Source: Rikenellaceae bacterium (lineage in GTDB: Bacteria > Bacteroidota > Bacteroidia > Bacteroidales > UBA932). Taken from it: a stretch of DNA of 14,686 bases. Shown here piece after piece: positions 6,417 to 14,216 of this stretch. Numbering within the stretch: the stretch's first letter is position 1; each line of letters opens with the position of its first letter. Under the pieces are notes generated by a model, which ran no database searches, was not told the origin of the DNA, and saw only the letters and a program-made list of their open reading frames with translations. The stretch spans positions 1 through 14,686 of the forward strand of contig CAAFYX010000044.1 in the NCBI GenBank assembly GCA_900767375.1, read 5' to 3'. The position numbers were made by a program, and so were the translations under genes.

Positions 6417-7175
6417 TCAGTTAAGGCCGCGCTCGCGTTTGATGGTTTCGTATGCTTCCTGGATTTTGCGGAACTTCTCTTCCGCCGCTTTCTGGACTTC
6501 AGGGCCGAGGGATGCAACCTTGTCCGGATGGTTCTTCATCGCCATACGGCGGTATGCGCTCTTGATTTCATCGTCGGTGGCGTCAGGGGAGACCTCCAGG
6601 ACCGAATAGGCGGATGCGCTATCCTTATAGAACATTGAGATTACGGAGCCGGCGTCTGAGGCATTGAGCCTGATCGCTGATGCGACCGCTTCTAGTACGT
6701 CCTTCTCCTGTTTGCAGAGATTGCCGTCAGCGTTGGCGATGCCCACGAGGTAGTGGAACAGCTGCAGACGCTGGGAATAGTTCATGTAAGTGGCAATCTG
6801 GGAGCCTACGGAATAGATGTCTATCTCTTTGCCGTCAAGCCCTTCGAGTATGCTCATGGCCTCAGCCACTGCACTCTCTCCGAAGTTCTGGCGGATGAAT
6901 GATTTGACATAGTCCAGCTCTGACTGGAGTGTCTTTCCGTCAGCCTTGATGACAGCTGACGAAAGGACCAGGAGGCTGATCATGAAGCTGTTCCTCTGTT
7001 CGCTGCTGGAGTATGCCGTTCTCTGGTATGTGCGGCCGTTCTGGCCGGAGGCTGCATTTCCTATTATCTCCAGCTGGTTTTCTGTTACCGAGCCGAAGAT
7101 GAAACCGATTATTCCTCCCAGCGGCCCGAATGCCGCCCAGCCGAGAAGGCCGGCCAACCATTTGAGTGCTCCCAT
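6417..7175 (-). CDS. TerB-like / DnaJ-domain co-chaperone (DjlA-like)
   Basis: The 252-aa protein has three parts. Residues 1-35 are a glycine-rich hydrophobic segment (GLLGWAAFGPLGGIIGFIFG) that could insert in or lie against the membrane. Residues about 60-175 are helical and match a TerB-like domain, including SSAVIKADGK and ANADGNLCKQEKDVL. Residues 186-252 are a J domain (AYSVLEVSPDATDDEIKSAYR) with the essential HPD triad at 216-218. The same order, membrane anchor then TerB then C-terminal J domain, occurs in DjlA, which stimulates the ATPase of DnaK. A co-chaperone role is therefore likely, while clients are unknown. The gene starts 18 bases after the hisIE stop with no terminator between, so it may be read from the his promoter. 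A functional tie to histidine synthesis is not evident. Confidence 0.85.
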   Translation of the reverse strand: MGALKWLAGLLGWAAFGPLGGIIGFIFGSVTENQLEIIGNAASGQNGRTYQRTAYSSSEQRNSFMISLLVLSSAVIKADGKTLQSELDYVKSFIRQNFGESAVAEAMSILEGLDGKEIDIYSVGSQIATYMNYSQRLQLFHYLVGIANADGNLCKQEKDVLEAVASAIRLNASDAGSVISMFYKDSASAYSVLEVSPDATDDEIKSAYRRMAMKNHPDKVASLGPEVQKAAEEKFRKIQEAYETIKRERGLN

Positions 7176-7193
7176 ATTTCTGAAATATTGATT

Positions 7194-7793
7194 CTAACGA
7201 TGACGCAGTGCAAGCTCGGACTCGAGCTCGTCGAGGGAGACTCCCATCTGCTCGAGAAGGACGAGGTAGTGGTAGATGAGGTCGCAGGACTCGTAGACGA
7301 AACGGTCACGCTTGCCTGAGACCGCTTCGATTATGGCTTCGGATGATTCTTCTCCGACTTTCTTGGCTATGCTCTTGACTCCCTTTATGAAGAGCTTTGT
7401 GGTGTAGGAGTTTTCCGGCATCTGCTCGTGGCGGCCTTTGACCACTGAGGCGAGGGTGCGTACGAACCCTTCGTCATCCGGGGTGTCGAAGCAGGCTGTG
7501 GTTCCGCGGTGGCAGGTAGGTCCGGCGGGGAAGGCCTTTATAAGGAGGGTGTCAGCGTCGCAGTCGGCATACATCTCCTTGATGGTGAGGAAGTTGCCGC
7601 TTGTTTCGCCCTTGGTCCAGAGGCGCTGCTTGGAGCGGGAGAAGAATGTGACGCGTCCTTCGGCCTTGCTCTTGTTGAAGGCTTCTTCGTTCATGTAGCC
7701 GAGCATGAGGACTTTGAGGGTGGTGGCGTCCTGTATTATTACCGGCAGGAGTCCGTCGCCGGTCTTTTCCAATTTGAAATCGCTGAAATTCAT
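7194..7793 (-). CDS. hisI: Bifunctional phosphoribosyl-AMP cyclohydrolase / phosphoribosyl-ATP pyrophosphatase
   Basis: This catalyses steps 2 and 3 of histidine synthesis in the cytoplasm: PR-ATP to PR-AMP (HisE part), then ring opening to ProFAR (HisI part). Residues 1-105 are the HisI domain, with WTKGETSGN (59-67), the metal-binding DCDAD (77-81), C94-H95 and C101. Residues about 110-199 are the HisE helical domain, with KKVGEESSEAIIEA (144-157) as the magnesium-binding glutamate helix. The 199-aa length is typical of the fusion (HisIE). The frame stays open upstream for 38 more codons, but these run through the hairpin spacer and lack family similarity, so the ATG at 7793 is chosen. It is the last his gene and the only one separated from its upstream neighbour, by 82 bases. 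Confidence 0.95.
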   Translation of the reverse strand: MNFSDFKLEKTGDGLLPVIIQDATTLKVLMLGYMNEEAFNKSKAEGRVTFFSRSKQRLWTKGETSGNFLTIKEMYADCDADTLLIKAFPAGPTCHRGTTACFDTPDDEGFVRTLASVVKGRHEQMPENSYTTKLFIKGVKSIAKKVGEESSEAIIEAVSGKRDRFVYESCDLIYHYLVLLEQMGVSLDELESELALRHR

Positions 7794-7812
7794 ATCGTTT
7801 TTATTCGCTCCG

Positions 7813-7862
7813 CGACAGCTCCGGCTTGCTCCGCGGAAAATGCTCCGCAAGCCGGACTGTCG
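7813..7862 (-). repeat. Strong hairpin in the hisF-hisIE spacer
   Basis: CGACAG (7813-7818) pairs with CTGTCG (7857-7862), and TCCGGCTTG (7820-7828) pairs with CAAGCCGGA (7848-7856). The result is 15 base pairs with a single bulged base at 7819. The 19-base loop can add a further short stem. The motif CTCCGC recurs four times in and around the element (7808-7813, 7829-7834, 7843-7848, 7864-7869). No U-tract follows in the transcript direction, so this is not an ordinary terminator. It could tune mRNA stability or hisIE translation, or be an inserted small repeat. Confidence 0.65.
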
Positions 7863-7875
7863 TCTCCGCTGTTTA

Positions 7876-8631
7876 CTATAATCTGATAGGTATGCCGGTG
7901 GCGGCAAGTTTGTGCTTCAGGTCGGGGATGGAGATCTGGCCGTAGTGGAAGATGCTGGCGGCGAGTGCTGCGTCGGCGCATCCGTCGGTCAGAACCTCTT
8001 CGATGTGCTTTATCGAGCCTGCGCCGCCGGAGGCGATGACAGGGATGTTGAGCATACGGGCGAGCTGCGCGTACTCGGCGCAGGCGTAACCGGCCTTGGT
8101 GCCGTCGTGGTCCATTGAGGTGAAGAGTATTTCTCCTGCGCCTCTTTCCTGGGCTTCCCGAGCCCAGCTGAAGAGCTCGCGCTCAGTCAGGCGGCTTCCG
8201 CCGTGGGTGGTCACGCGCCATACTCCGTCGATCTTCTTCGCATCGATGGCGCAGACGACGAACTGGCTGCCGTATTTTTCTGCAATCTCCGATATCAGTT
8301 CGGGGCGTGCGATGGCTGCGCTGTTCACTGAAATCTTGTCCGCACCGGCATCGAGAAGCCTTGCTGCGTCCTCCAGTGAGGAGATTCCTCCTCCGATGGT
8401 GAAGGGGATATTGATGCCGAGGGCTATCCTTTCGACGAGTTCGGTGAAGGTCCTGCGCTCTTCCTTGGAAGCGCTGATGTCGAGATAGACGAGCTCGTCA
8501 GCGCCTTCACGGCTGTACTGCACTCCCATCTCCACGGCATCGCCCACTTCGCGGAGTCCCTCGAAGTTAATGCCTTTGACCACCTGGCCGTTCTTTACGT
8601 CGAGGCAGGGGATTATGCGTTTTGCGACCAT
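7876..8631 (-). CDS. hisF: Imidazole glycerol phosphate synthase, cyclase subunit
   Basis: HisF is the (beta/alpha)8 barrel that uses ammonia delivered by HisH to convert PRFAR to imidazole glycerol phosphate and AICAR. The 251-aa length is normal. Catalytic Asp11 (IIPCLDVKNG) and Asp130 (VCAID) are present, along with the phosphate-binding loops TIGGGI (78-83) and ASGGAGS near the C-terminus, and LFTSMDHDGTKAGY. The start overlaps the hisA coding end by 19 bases (8613-8631), consistent with coupled translation. Its AICAR product feeds purine synthesis, which is notable given the purC-like gene transcribed divergently from this operon. Confidence 0.97.
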   Translation of the reverse strand: MVAKRIIPCLDVKNGQVVKGINFEGLREVGDAVEMGVQYSREGADELVYLDISASKEERRTFTELVERIALGINIPFTIGGGISSLEDAARLLDAGADKISVNSAAIARPELISEIAEKYGSQFVVCAIDAKKIDGVWRVTTHGGSRLTERELFSWAREAQERGAGEILFTSMDHDGTKAGYACAEYAQLARMLNIPVIASGGAGSIKHIEEVLTDGCADAALAASIFHYGQISIPDLKHKLAATGIPIRL

Positions 8632-9341
8632 TTCCTGATGTCTTCGAGTGAAATCCTGTTCTCGTAGATGGCCTTGCCGACCACTACCTTCGGAACTCCC
8701 ATCTGATTGAGTGCCCTGATATCGTCCATTCCTCCGATGCCGCCGCTTGCGGTGAAGATGATGTCCGGGAACTTGGCCATCAGTGTCTCATACAGAAGGA
8801 ACGACGGGCCTTCGAGCATTCCGTCGCAGGAGATGTCCGTGCAGATGACATATTTCAGTCCGTCCTCGAGGAACCATCCGATCTGCTCGTCGATGGTGAG
8901 CGCGGTCTGGTGCTGCCAGCCCTTGATGGACACTGCACCGTTGTTAACATCAGATCCGAGAAGAATCCTCTCGCCTCCGAAAATCTTCAGCCATTTGGTG
9001 AACTCGGAAGGCCTGAGGGCGGCTATCGAGCCGATGATGGCCTGTGTGGCGCCTGCGTTGAAAACGGAAGAAAGGGACTCGTCACCATAGATGCCGCCGC
9101 CCCATTCTATTTCGACGTCAGCCTTTGACGCCACTTCCTCCAGTGTCTTCAGGTTGAAAGGTGAGGAGTGTTTCGCTCCGTCGAGGTCCACCATGTGGAT
9201 GCGCTTCACGCCGCAGTCGGCGTACTGCTTGGCCATCTCGAGAGGGGAGGCATCATAAACTTTCTTTGTGGCATAGTTGCCCTTCGTCAGACGTACACAG
9301 CGTCCTTCGATAATGTCGATTGCGGGGATAATCTCGATCAT
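8613..9341 (-). CDS. hisA: ProFAR isomerase (HisA)
   Basis: HisA opens the aminoaldose ring of ProFAR to give PRFAR, the substrate of the HisF-HisH complex. The 242-aa protein is a complete (beta/alpha)8 barrel. The paired catalytic aspartates lie at Asp9 (IPAIDIIEGRCVRL) and Asp131 (LLGSDVNNG). Half-barrel repeat motifs are visible: VDLDGAK (51-57) and TDISCDG (168-174), plus the phosphate-binding WGGGI and ASGGIGG. The ATGA at 9341-9338 joins the start of hisA to the stop of hisH. No unusual residues are seen. Confidence 0.97.
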   Translation of the reverse strand: MIEIIPAIDIIEGRCVRLTKGNYATKKVYDASPLEMAKQYADCGVKRIHMVDLDGAKHSSPFNLKTLEEVASKADVEIEWGGGIYGDESLSSVFNAGATQAIIGSIAALRPSEFTKWLKIFGGERILLGSDVNNGAVSIKGWQHQTALTIDEQIGWFLEDGLKYVICTDISCDGMLEGPSFLLYETLMAKFPDIIFTASGGIGGMDDIRALNQMGVPKVVVGKAIYENRISLEDIRKWSQNA

Positions 9342-9925
9342 AATGCTATAAAATTCTTCAAAATCAGTTCTCCCGCCGAGCCGCTTTTCTCGGGGTGGAA
9401 CTGAGTTCCGTAAAAGTTCTCGTATTTGAGCGCGGCGCTGAAAAGCTGGCTTCCGTGCCTGCAGGTCGCTATGGTGTCAGGGCAGAGGTCAGGTCTGTAC
9501 GAATGTACGAAATACACGTGCGTCCCTGATTCCATCCCTCTGAAAAGCTTGCTGTCAAGGTTCGCTATGGCGTTCCAGCCCATATGCGGGATCTTCAGCT
9601 CAGGCTCCTCCTTGAACCTTCTGACGTCGCAGTCGAAGATGTCCAGGCAGTCCACCGGACCTTCCTCGGAACGGCGGCACATCAGCTGCATTCCCACGCA
9701 GATGCCCAGGACCGGTCTGCGAAGACCGCGTATCACCTTCTCCAGCCCTTTCTCCTTGAGCGACGCCATCGCCGCGGCGGCGTTGCCCACTCCCGGGAGA
9801 ATGACCTTTGAAGCCGCGATGAGCTCCGAAGGGTCGGCTGTCAGCTTATATTCCGCTCCGAGCCTTGTCAGAGCATTGGTCACCGACTTGATGTTGCCGG
9901 CGTCATAGTCTACAATCGCTATCAT
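9338..9925 (-). CDS. hisH: Imidazole glycerol phosphate synthase, glutamine amidotransferase subunit
   Basis: HisH hydrolyses glutamine and channels ammonia through the HisF barrel. The 195-aa protein is a class I amidotransferase. The nucleophile is Cys76 in LGICVGMQLM, the oxyanion region is PGVGNAAAAM (44-53), and the other triad members are His177 and Glu179 in FHPEKSG. It overlaps hisB by four bases (ATGA, 9925-9922) and hisA by four. It lies directly upstream of hisA and hisF, the standard order for assembling the synthase. Confidence 0.97.
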   Translation of the reverse strand: MIAIVDYDAGNIKSVTNALTRLGAEYKLTADPSELIAASKVILPGVGNAAAAMASLKEKGLEKVIRGLRRPVLGICVGMQLMCRRSEEGPVDCLDIFDCDVRRFKEEPELKIPHMGWNAIANLDSKLFRGMESGTHVYFVHSYRPDLCPDTIATCRHGSQLFSAALKYENFYGTQFHPEKSGSAGELILKNFIAL

Positions 9926-10983
9926 AGCAGTCCTTTTGAAGACGGAAGGCTGTCAGTGAACACGTTCCTGTGCACCGCCTGCTTTATGGAGCGTGCAAAG
10001 GCCTTGAACACCGCTTCCGCGATATGGTGGTTGTTCTCTCCGGAAGCCTGGACGCGCAGGTTGCAGCGCGCGGCGTCCGAAAGTGACTTGAAGAAGTGCT
10101 TGAACATTTCGGTCGGCACGTCGCCCACGTACTCGCGCGTGAACTCGACGTTCCAGACCAGTTCGCTCCGCCCGCCGAAATCCAGCAGCACCAGAGCCGC
10201 GCTCTCATCCATCGGCAGTGCAAATCCGTACCTGTCGATGCCGCGCTTGTCGCCCAGAGCCTGCTTCAGCGCCTCTCCAAGGGCGATTCCGATGTCCTCC
10301 ATCGTGTGATGCTCGTCCACCTCCAGGTCGCCCTTGCACTTCACTGTCAATGCAAGCCCGCCGTGATGCACGAGCTGGTTGAGCATGTGGTCGAGGAACT
10401 TTAGCCCCGTGTCAATCTCCGACTCCCCGCGGCCGTCCAGGTCCACGCGGACATAGATGTCGGTCTCGGAAGTTTTCCTGGCAATGACCGCAGAACGCTC
10501 GGAGGACCGTATCATCTCTACAGCCTCGGCCCAGCCGCACCCGTCTCCCAGGACAATCCCTCTGGCTCCGAGGTTCTCAGCAAGCTTCGCGTCGCTCTGC
10601 CTGTCGCCTATGACCCAGCAGGAAGCGAGGTCGTACGAGCCGTCCAGGTACTTGCCGAACATCCCGACTCCCGGCTTGCGCGTGTCAAGGTTGTCCTCAG
10701 GGAAACTTCTGTCAATGAGGAAGTCGTCGAAGCGGACGCCTTCGCCGGCGAGGGTGTCGAGCATCCTGTTGTGCGCAGGCCAGAAAGTGTCCTCCGGGAA
10801 CGATTCCGTCCCCAGCCCGTCCTGGTTGCTGGCCATCACCAGCTCGTATCCGAGGCCGGTGAGCGCTTTCAGGCCGCTGATGGCTCCGGGGACGAACTCG
10901 AGCTTCTCGAGCGAGTCGATCTGCTCATCGGCCGGCTCCCTGATGATGGTGCCGTCCCTATCGACGAATATTGCCTTCTTCAT
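9922..10983 (-). CDS. hisB: Bifunctional histidinol-phosphatase / imidazoleglycerol-phosphate dehydratase
   Basis: The 353-aa fusion covers two separate steps. Residues 1-165 are a HAD phosphatase (histidinol phosphate to histidinol), with the nucleophile motif DRDGT (Asp8, Asp10), SNQDG (52-56), RKP (102-104) and GDRQSD (126-131). Residues about 168-353 are the dehydratase (IGP to imidazole acetol phosphate), with the metal-binding histidine motifs DEHHTMED (223-230) and NNHHIAEA (317-324), and HHGG (206-209). The loop at 91-103 lacks all four Cys/His zinc ligands of the Escherichia coli enzyme; the aligned residues are Asp, Ser, Leu and Thr. The same loop appears in other Bacteroidetes HisB proteins as I recall them. 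It overlaps hisC by 26 bases and hisH by 4. Confidence 0.96.
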   Translation of the reverse strand: MKKAIFVDRDGTIIREPADEQIDSLEKLEFVPGAISGLKALTGLGYELVMASNQDGLGTESFPEDTFWPAHNRMLDTLAGEGVRFDDFLIDRSFPEDNLDTRKPGVGMFGKYLDGSYDLASCWVIGDRQSDAKLAENLGARGIVLGDGCGWAEAVEMIRSSERSAVIARKTSETDIYVRVDLDGRGESEIDTGLKFLDHMLNQLVHHGGLALTVKCKGDLEVDEHHTMEDIGIALGEALKQALGDKRGIDRYGFALPMDESAALVLLDFGGRSELVWNVEFTREYVGDVPTEMFKHFFKSLSDAARCNLRVQASGENNHHIAEAVFKAFARSIKQAVHRNVFTDSLPSSKGLL

Positions 10984-12004
10984 ATTCTTTCAATGCTTTT
11001 ATCAATAGATCGTTCTCTTCAGGAAGTCCGACGGTGATGCGCAGGCATCCGGCGCATCCGTGGACCTTGTTCCTGTTCCTTACGATTAATCCGTATGAGA
11101 TAAGGTGTGCGTACATGGCGTCGGCGTCGTCGAACTTGACCAGTATGAAGTTCGCTTCGCTCGGGTAGACCTTCTTCACGCAGCTGAACTTTCCGAGCTC
11201 TCCGGCCACTCTCGCGCGCTGGGCGACGATTTCCTTGACCTGGGAGTCGATCGGCCTGGCGAGCGCTTCCTTGGCGAGCTGCTGGGTGGAGGCGTTGATG
11301 TTGTACGGGTACTTGACCATCGACATGACCTTGATGGTGTAAGGCTGCGCGAATGCGAGTCCCAGGCGCAGGGCGGCGAGGCCGCGCGCCTTCGAGAAGG
11401 TCTGGAGCACTATCAGGTTAGGGTATTTCTCCAGGCTTGGGAGAAGCGACGGAACCGAGCAGAAGTCGATGTATGCTTCGTCCACTACTACTATGCCGTT
11501 GAACCGGTCGAGGATGTCGAAAATGACCTCGTTAGGCGTGGCGTTGCCGGAAGGGTTGTTCGGCGAGCAGAGGAAAATGGCCTTGGTGTTTTCGTCACAG
11601 GCGGCGAGCAGGTCCCCGACCGGGACGCTGAAGTCGTCGCGGAGGCGGACGCTGCGCACTTCGATGTCATTTATGTCGGCGCTGACGGCGTACATTCCGT
11701 AGCTCGGGTCGATGGCGACGACATTGTCCTTGCCCGGGATGCAGAAGATTCTGAAAATCAGGTCAATGGCCTCGTCCGAGCCGTTGCCGAGAAAGATGTT
11801 CTCCGGCTTCACGCCCTTGATGGGGGCGATGAGGGCCTTGAGCTCCTTCTGGCGCGGGTCGGGGTAGCGGTTCCAGCCTGTCTGATACGGGCTTTCATTG
11901 GCGTCGAGGAAGACGCCGAGGCTGCCCTGGTACTCGTCCCTGGCCGTGCTGTACGGGCAGAGGCGGGCTATATTGGGTCTTATCAGTGATTCTATGCTTT
12001 TCAT
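10958..12004 (-). CDS. hisC: Histidinol-phosphate aminotransferase
   Basis: This PLP-dependent enzyme transfers an amino group from glutamate to imidazole acetol phosphate. The 348-aa protein has the aminotransferase class I/II landmarks: LDANESPY (33-40), GNGSDEAID (73-81), SPNNPSGN (147-154), VVDEAYIDF (173-181) and the PLP lysine Lys205 in TFSKARGLAALRLG. The frame is open for 93 codons further upstream, but those overlap hisD in another frame and show no family similarity. The ATG at 12004 is chosen because it also forms the ATGA overlap with the hisD stop. It overlaps hisB by 26 bases. Confidence 0.97.
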   Translation of the reverse strand: MKSIESLIRPNIARLCPYSTARDEYQGSLGVFLDANESPYQTGWNRYPDPRQKELKALIAPIKGVKPENIFLGNGSDEAIDLIFRIFCIPGKDNVVAIDPSYGMYAVSADINDIEVRSVRLRDDFSVPVGDLLAACDENTKAIFLCSPNNPSGNATPNEVIFDILDRFNGIVVVDEAYIDFCSVPSLLPSLEKYPNLIVLQTFSKARGLAALRLGLAFAQPYTIKVMSMVKYPYNINASTQQLAKEALARPIDSQVKEIVAQRARVAGELGKFSCVKKVYPSEANFILVKFDDADAMYAHLISYGLIVRNRNKVHGCAGCLRITVGLPEENDLLIKALKEYEEGNIRR

Positions 12005-13275
12005 TTGACTCTGATGGCTGCAGCGTTCGCGTGGGCCTGGAGGCCTTCGGCTTCCGCCATTGTGATGATGGTTCCGGCGAGGTCCTGAAGGCCTTCGCGG
12101 GTGATTTCCTGGATGGTCATCTTCCTCATGTAGCTGTCGATGTTCACTCCGCTGTGGGAGTGGGCCCAGCCGCAGGTCGGGAGTGTATGGTTCGTGCCCG
12201 ATGCGTAGTCGCCGGCGCTTTCCGGGGTGTACTGGCCCACGAAGACGCTTCCGGCGGCAGTGATGCCCTCGACGATGGTCCAAGGCTCCGCGGTGGAGAC
12301 GATGAGGTGCTCCGGGGCGTAGAGATTGGCGAAAGCGGTGATATTGTCAATGGACTCGAAGACCACTGCGTGGCTCTTTGAGAGAGCGCCCTTCGCGAGG
12401 TCGGCGCGGCCGAGGAGTTCCACCTGGTGGTCAACTTCCTTTGAAACGGCTTCTGCGGCTTCCATGCTGGAGCTCACGAGCATCACCTGGGAGTCGCGTC
12501 CGTGCTCGGCCTGTGAGAGGAGGTCGGCTGCGGCGAATGCAGGGTTGGAACTTCCGTCGATTATTACCATCACTTCGGAAGGGCCGGCCGGCATGTCGAT
12601 GGCGGTCACGCTGCCGCCGAGGATCTGCTTGGCGGTGGTGACATACTGGTTTCCGGGGCCGAAGATCTTGTCGACCTTGGGGACGCTTTCAGTGCCGTAC
12701 GCCATTGCGGCGATGGCCTGGGAGCCTCCGATGCGGAAGATGCGGGTCACTCCGCAGAACGATGCCGCGCAGAGCACTGCAGGGGCTATTTTCCCGTCTT
12801 TTCCCGAAGGGGTGCAGAGGATGATCTCGCTGCAGCCGGCGAGCCTGGCCGGGATGGCGAGCATCAGAACCGTGGAGAAGAGGGGAGCGGTGCCGCCCGG
12901 AATGTAGAGGCCCACCTTGCTGATAGGGACGGGCTTCTGGATGCAGCGCACGCCTTTCTGGGTCTCGACTTCGATGGTCTTCGGAAGCTGGGCCCTGTGG
13001 AAGGCTTCGATGTTCGCTGCGGCGTTGCGGATGGCCTGCTTCACATCGTCGCTGACCTGCCGGCATGCTGCCTCGATCTCTGCTGCGGAGACTTCGAAGC
13101 TTTCCGGAACGAATCCGTCGATCTCGCCGGCGATGGCCTTGAGGGCCTCGTCGCCGCGCTCGCGGACTCTGGCGAGAATGGCCTCCACGCGCTCGCGCAC
13201 TACAGGATTGGCGTCAGCGGGGCGTTTGCAGAGCTCTTCCCAAGCGCTCTTCTGCGGTTCGATTTCTATCTTCAT
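12001..13275 (-). CDS. hisD: Histidinol dehydrogenase
   Basis: HisD performs the last two steps, oxidising L-histidinol to histidine with two NAD+, as a zinc enzyme. The 424-aa length fits. Zinc and catalytic residues can be placed at Gln255 and His258 (LLSQAEHGRDSQ), Glu322 and His323 (YAPEHL), Asp356 (SAGDYASGTNHTLPT) and His415 near the C-terminus. The NAD-binding region includes GPGNQYVTTAKQ (207-217). Its ATG shares one base with the hisG stop (TAATG), so translation is probably coupled. Confidence 0.97.
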   Translation of the reverse strand: MKIEIEPQKSAWEELCKRPADANPVVRERVEAILARVRERGDEALKAIAGEIDGFVPESFEVSAAEIEAACRQVSDDVKQAIRNAAANIEAFHRAQLPKTIEVETQKGVRCIQKPVPISKVGLYIPGGTAPLFSTVLMLAIPARLAGCSEIILCTPSGKDGKIAPAVLCAASFCGVTRIFRIGGSQAIAAMAYGTESVPKVDKIFGPGNQYVTTAKQILGGSVTAIDMPAGPSEVMVIIDGSSNPAFAAADLLSQAEHGRDSQVMLVSSSMEAAEAVSKEVDHQVELLGRADLAKGALSKSHAVVFESIDNITAFANLYAPEHLIVSTAEPWTIVEGITAAGSVFVGQYTPESAGDYASGTNHTLPTCGWAHSHSGVNIDSYMRKMTIQEITREGLQDLAGTIITMAEAEGLQAHANAAAIRVK

Positions 13276-14126
13276 TATGGAATGATTTTATCGACGTTCA
13301 ATACAAGTATGCCTTCTGCGCCGATGGCCTTCAGCTGGCGCACCTTCTCCCAGAGCTCATCAGCGTCCACTACGGAGTGGAGGGAGACCCAGCCCTTTGC
13401 TGCCAGAGGCATCACGGTAGGGCTTCGCATGGCAGGGAGGATGGCGATGGCCTTCTCGATGGCATCCTCAGGGAGGTTCATCAGGATGTATTTCTTCCTG
13501 CGGCTGGACTTCAGGGAGCTCAGGCGGAAGAGGATTTCCTCGAGGTCGGCCTTCTCCTCATCGGTGAGCTTGCCGCTGGAGATGAGGACGGCTTCTGAGA
13601 AGAATACCTTCTCAACTTCCTTCAGACCGTTGGACACGAGGGTGCCGCCGGAGGAGACGATGTCGAATATGGCGTCGGCGATGCCGGCTGCAGGGGCGAT
13701 CTCCACAGAACCTGTGATCACCTCGATATCTGCGGTGATGCCGTTCTCGTCGAGATATTTCTTCAGGATGTTAGGGTAGGAGGTGGCGATGCGCTTTCCG
13801 TTGAAATACTGAGGGCCGTCATACTGGTCGGCCTTAGGGATGGCGAGGCTGATGCGGCAGCCGCCGAAGCCCAGCTTTTCCACTATCTCTACCTTGTAGC
13901 CTTTCTCGACCACTTCGTTGAGTCCCACTATGCCCAGGGATGCTGTGCCTGCGGAGACCACCTGCGGGATGTCGTCGTCCCTCATGTAGAGAAGTTCCAG
14001 TGGGAAGTTGGATGACTTGGAGAGGAATTTCCTCTTCGAGTCATCGATGGAAATGCCTATTTCCTGGAGAAGTTCTGAACTGTCCTCGTTCAGACGTCCT
14101 TTCGATTGAATCGCTAACCTTAACAT
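13275..14126 (-). CDS. hisG: ATP phosphoribosyltransferase, long form with regulatory domain
   Basis: HisG condenses ATP and PRPP, the committed step. The 283-aa protein is the long hexameric form. A periplasmic-binding-protein-like catalytic domain (residues 1-200) begins MLRLAIQSKGRL and contains the PRPP loop DAIFDIVSSGGTL (151-163). A C-terminal HisG_C domain (about 206-283, YILMNLPEDAIEKAIAILP and EGILVLNVDKIIP) normally binds histidine for feedback inhibition. No HisZ is needed by this form. The first gene of the operon, it starts 21 bases after the attenuator U-tract, so both enzyme activity and transcription appear to be histidine-controlled. Confidence 0.97.
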   Translation of the reverse strand: MLRLAIQSKGRLNEDSSELLQEIGISIDDSKRKFLSKSSNFPLELLYMRDDDIPQVVSAGTASLGIVGLNEVVEKGYKVEIVEKLGFGGCRISLAIPKADQYDGPQYFNGKRIATSYPNILKKYLDENGITADIEVITGSVEIAPAAGIADAIFDIVSSGGTLVSNGLKEVEKVFFSEAVLISSGKLTDEEKADLEEILFRLSSLKSSRRKKYILMNLPEDAIEKAIAILPAMRSPTVMPLAAKGWVSLHSVVDADELWEKVRQLKAIGAEGILVLNVDKIIP

Positions 14127-14146
14127 ATAATTATTACACTTATTTC

Positions 14147-14180
14147 AAAAAAAAACGGCTTGCCAGTTACTGGTAAGCCG
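14147..14180 (-). terminator. his attenuator: intrinsic terminator
   Basis: In minus-strand RNA, CGGCUU (14180-14175) pairs with AAGCCG (14161-14156). After one A·C mismatch, CCAG (14173-14170) pairs with CUGG (14166-14163) around a UAA loop. Nine U residues (14155-14147) follow at once. This is an intrinsic terminator lying between the histidine-rich leader ORF and hisG. Confidence 0.9.
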
Positions 14181-14216
14181 CTATGAATCATTTCCAAACA
14201 CATGCAGTGGCCTACC
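14172..14216 (-). promoter_or_regulatory. his attenuator: antiterminator pairing
   Basis: GGUAGGCC (14216-14209) can pair with GGCUUACC (14179-14172) over eight positions, seven Watson-Crick and one G·U. The second strand is the 5' half of the terminator stem, so the two folds exclude each other. The first strand contains the leader stop codon (14214-14212). A ribosome reaching the stop would mask it, while one stalled at the histidine codons (ending at 14233) would leave it free. A separate 10-of-11 pairing between 14264-14254 and 14203-14193 may form when the leader is not translated. Confidence 0.8.

Noticed and set aside
7794..7907. N-terminal extension of HisIE by 38 codons
   Set aside because: It runs through the spacer hairpin and into hisF, while the family's usual N-terminus begins at the ATG at 7793.
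10675..10713. HisB phosphatase domain inactivated by loss of zinc ligands
   Set aside because: The nucleophile and acid aspartates and the phosphate-contacting motifs are intact. In the family the zinc loop is structural, so loss of activity does not follow.
12005..12283. N-terminal extension of HisC by 93 codons
   Set aside because: It overlaps hisD in another frame, is rich in Arg/His/Pro with no aminotransferase similarity, and the ATG at 12004 forms an ATGA overlap with the hisD stop.
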